64,000 nt of DNA from Cupriavidus taiwanensis (GTDB lineage Bacteria > Pseudomonadota > Gammaproteobacteria > Burkholderiales > Burkholderiaceae): the NCBI RefSeq assembly GCF_900250075.1, contig NZ_LT977071.1, forward strand, positions 1,261,298 to 1,325,297. The letters run 5' to 3'. The first letter of the stretch is position 1. Each line of letters opens with the position of its first letter. Positions 63,431 through 64,000 of this stretch are shown here, piece by piece. A program made the translations under genes and the position numbers. A model generated the notes under the pieces. The model was not told where the DNA came from, did not search any database, and worked only from the letters and a program-made list of their open reading frames with translations.

Positions 63431-63441
63431 GCCGCGAGTCT

Positions 63442-63456
63442 ATAACACAATGTTAT
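63442..63456. promoter_or_regulatory. LysR-type palindrome in the SBP promoter region
   Basis: ATAACA-CAA-TGTTAT has perfect six-base arms around three bases, 12 bases upstream of the LysR start in the gap shared with the divergent substrate-binding protein gene. Confidence 0.55.
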
Positions 63457-63616
63457 TGACGGCCCAAAAAAAAGAATTTTTCACGCGCAGGGCATCCTCC
63501 TAATCTATCCCGACACCGCATGTTTGCGCATGTTCTTCGTTGCGGTGCAACGATAACCACCCTGCATGGTTTTGGGGATCGATGGCAAGTTGACGGTGCA
63601 TAACAGGGAGGAAAGC

Positions 63617-64000
63617 ATGAAACAGCAAGTTCTCGCCGCGGCCGTGGTCGCGTTGTGCGGCACCTCGGCCGCGCTGGCGCAGCAGCCGACGCTCTACGTC
63701 GGTTCGTACGGCGGCTCGACCGAAAAGGTGTTCAAGGAAAAGATCATCCCCGCCTTCGAGACCCGGCATAAGGTCAAGGTGGTCTATGTCGCCGGCAATT
63801 CCACCGACACGCTGGCCAAGCTGCAGGCGCAGAAGGCGCGCCAGGAACTCGACGTGGTGCTGCTCGACGACGGCCCGATGTACCAGGCGCTGCAGCTGGG
63901 CTTCTGCGATGCCGTCAAGGATGCGCCGGTCTACAAGGACCTCTACCCGCTGGCGAAGCTGGGCGACAACAAGGCCACCGGCATCGGCGTGGTGGCGACG
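63617..64000 (+). CDS. ABC transporter substrate-binding protein, polyamine type (partial)
   Basis: The first 128 codons of a periplasmic binding protein; the gene runs off the right edge. The signal peptide (AAAVVALCGTSAALA-QQPTLYVGSYGGSTEKVFKEKIIPAFE) and the following VKVVYVAGNSTDTLAKLQAQKARQELDVVLLDDGPMYQA are typical of PotD/PotF-like spermidine/putrescine-type solute-binding proteins. A strong GGAGG ribosome site precedes the ATG. Transport genes probably follow outside the window. Confidence 0.88.
   Translation, partial: MKQQVLAAAVVALCGTSAALAQQPTLYVGSYGGSTEKVFKEKIIPAFETRHKVKVVYVAGNSTDTLAKLQAQKARQELDVVLLDDGPMYQALQLGFCDAVKDAPVYKDLYPLAKLGDNKATGIGVVAT

Overview
The window looks like part of a secondary chromosome of a Burkholderiales bacterium of the Cupriavidus/Ralstonia type. 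It is very GC-rich with tight codon bias. It encodes three Bug-type solute-binding proteins, six LysR/AraC regulators, a Burkholderia-type porin, a chromosomal class D beta-lactamase and a pgaABCD exopolysaccharide operon. The genus is inferred from protein character and gene mix; no rRNA or tRNA gene was seen.

Layout. (1) 1-7307 is one edge of a non-flagellar type III secretion (T3SS) locus: sctD (cut by the window edge), sctC, sctS and sctV on the minus strand, sctQ and sctR on the plus strand. sctQ has a well-placed internal start for a separate C-terminal SctQ fragment. (2) 7350-10945 is a small accessory stretch: a BrnT/BrnA toxin-antitoxin pair, a GNAT acetyltransferase, and a TetR regulator divergent from an FAD oxidoreductase with two operator-like palindromes between them. 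(3) 11006-23073 is the most interesting block. It is a twelve-gene, same-strand catabolic cluster: metallo-beta-lactamase-fold hydrolase, Bug protein, TetR regulator, MFS transporter, maleate isomerase, 4HBT thioesterase, FAD hydroxylase, VOC dioxygenase, aryl-AMP/CoA ligase, alpha/beta hydrolase and porin. Palindromes of the form TTATTTGA-N7-TCAAATAA occur before the Bug gene, the hydrolase and the porin, so the block probably forms a small regulon of the local TetR protein. The gene set fits a CoA-dependent aromatic-acid pathway: activation, ring hydroxylation, thioester release, ring cleavage, C-C hydrolysis, then maleate to fumarate.

(4) 23282-29675 is pgaABCD (poly-beta-1,6-N-acetylglucosamine synthesis and export), preceded by about 1 kb of non-coding DNA with an AT-rich core and two palindromes. 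(5) 30674-43627 is a run of single genes: a CcdA/TlpA-like thiol redox pair, an NCS2 purine/pyrimidine permease with an upstream palindromic site, an M23 peptidase, a small zinc-ribbon protein, a gamma-glutamyltransferase divergent from an AraC regulator, an unrecognised 552-residue protein divergent from an OXA-type beta-lactamase, a lipoprotein, an outer-membrane protein and a quinone oxidoreductase. Remnants of an alpha/beta hydrolase and of a YbfB-type MFS gene lie here. (6) 43990-49781 holds two LysR genes, a maleylacetate reductase, an aldehyde dehydrogenase and a Bug protein. (7) 50111-51724 is a PhoD-type phosphatase, followed by a 12-bp tandem repeat. (8) 51960-59216 is a 5-oxoproline (pxp/ycsF-kip) operon with its transporter and a divergent GntR/FCD regulator that has two matching operators. 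(9) 59250-64000 holds a Bug protein, a hypothetical protein, two convergent LysR genes and the start of a polyamine-type ABC substrate-binding protein.

All functions are read from sequence motifs and neighbourhood; no database search was possible.
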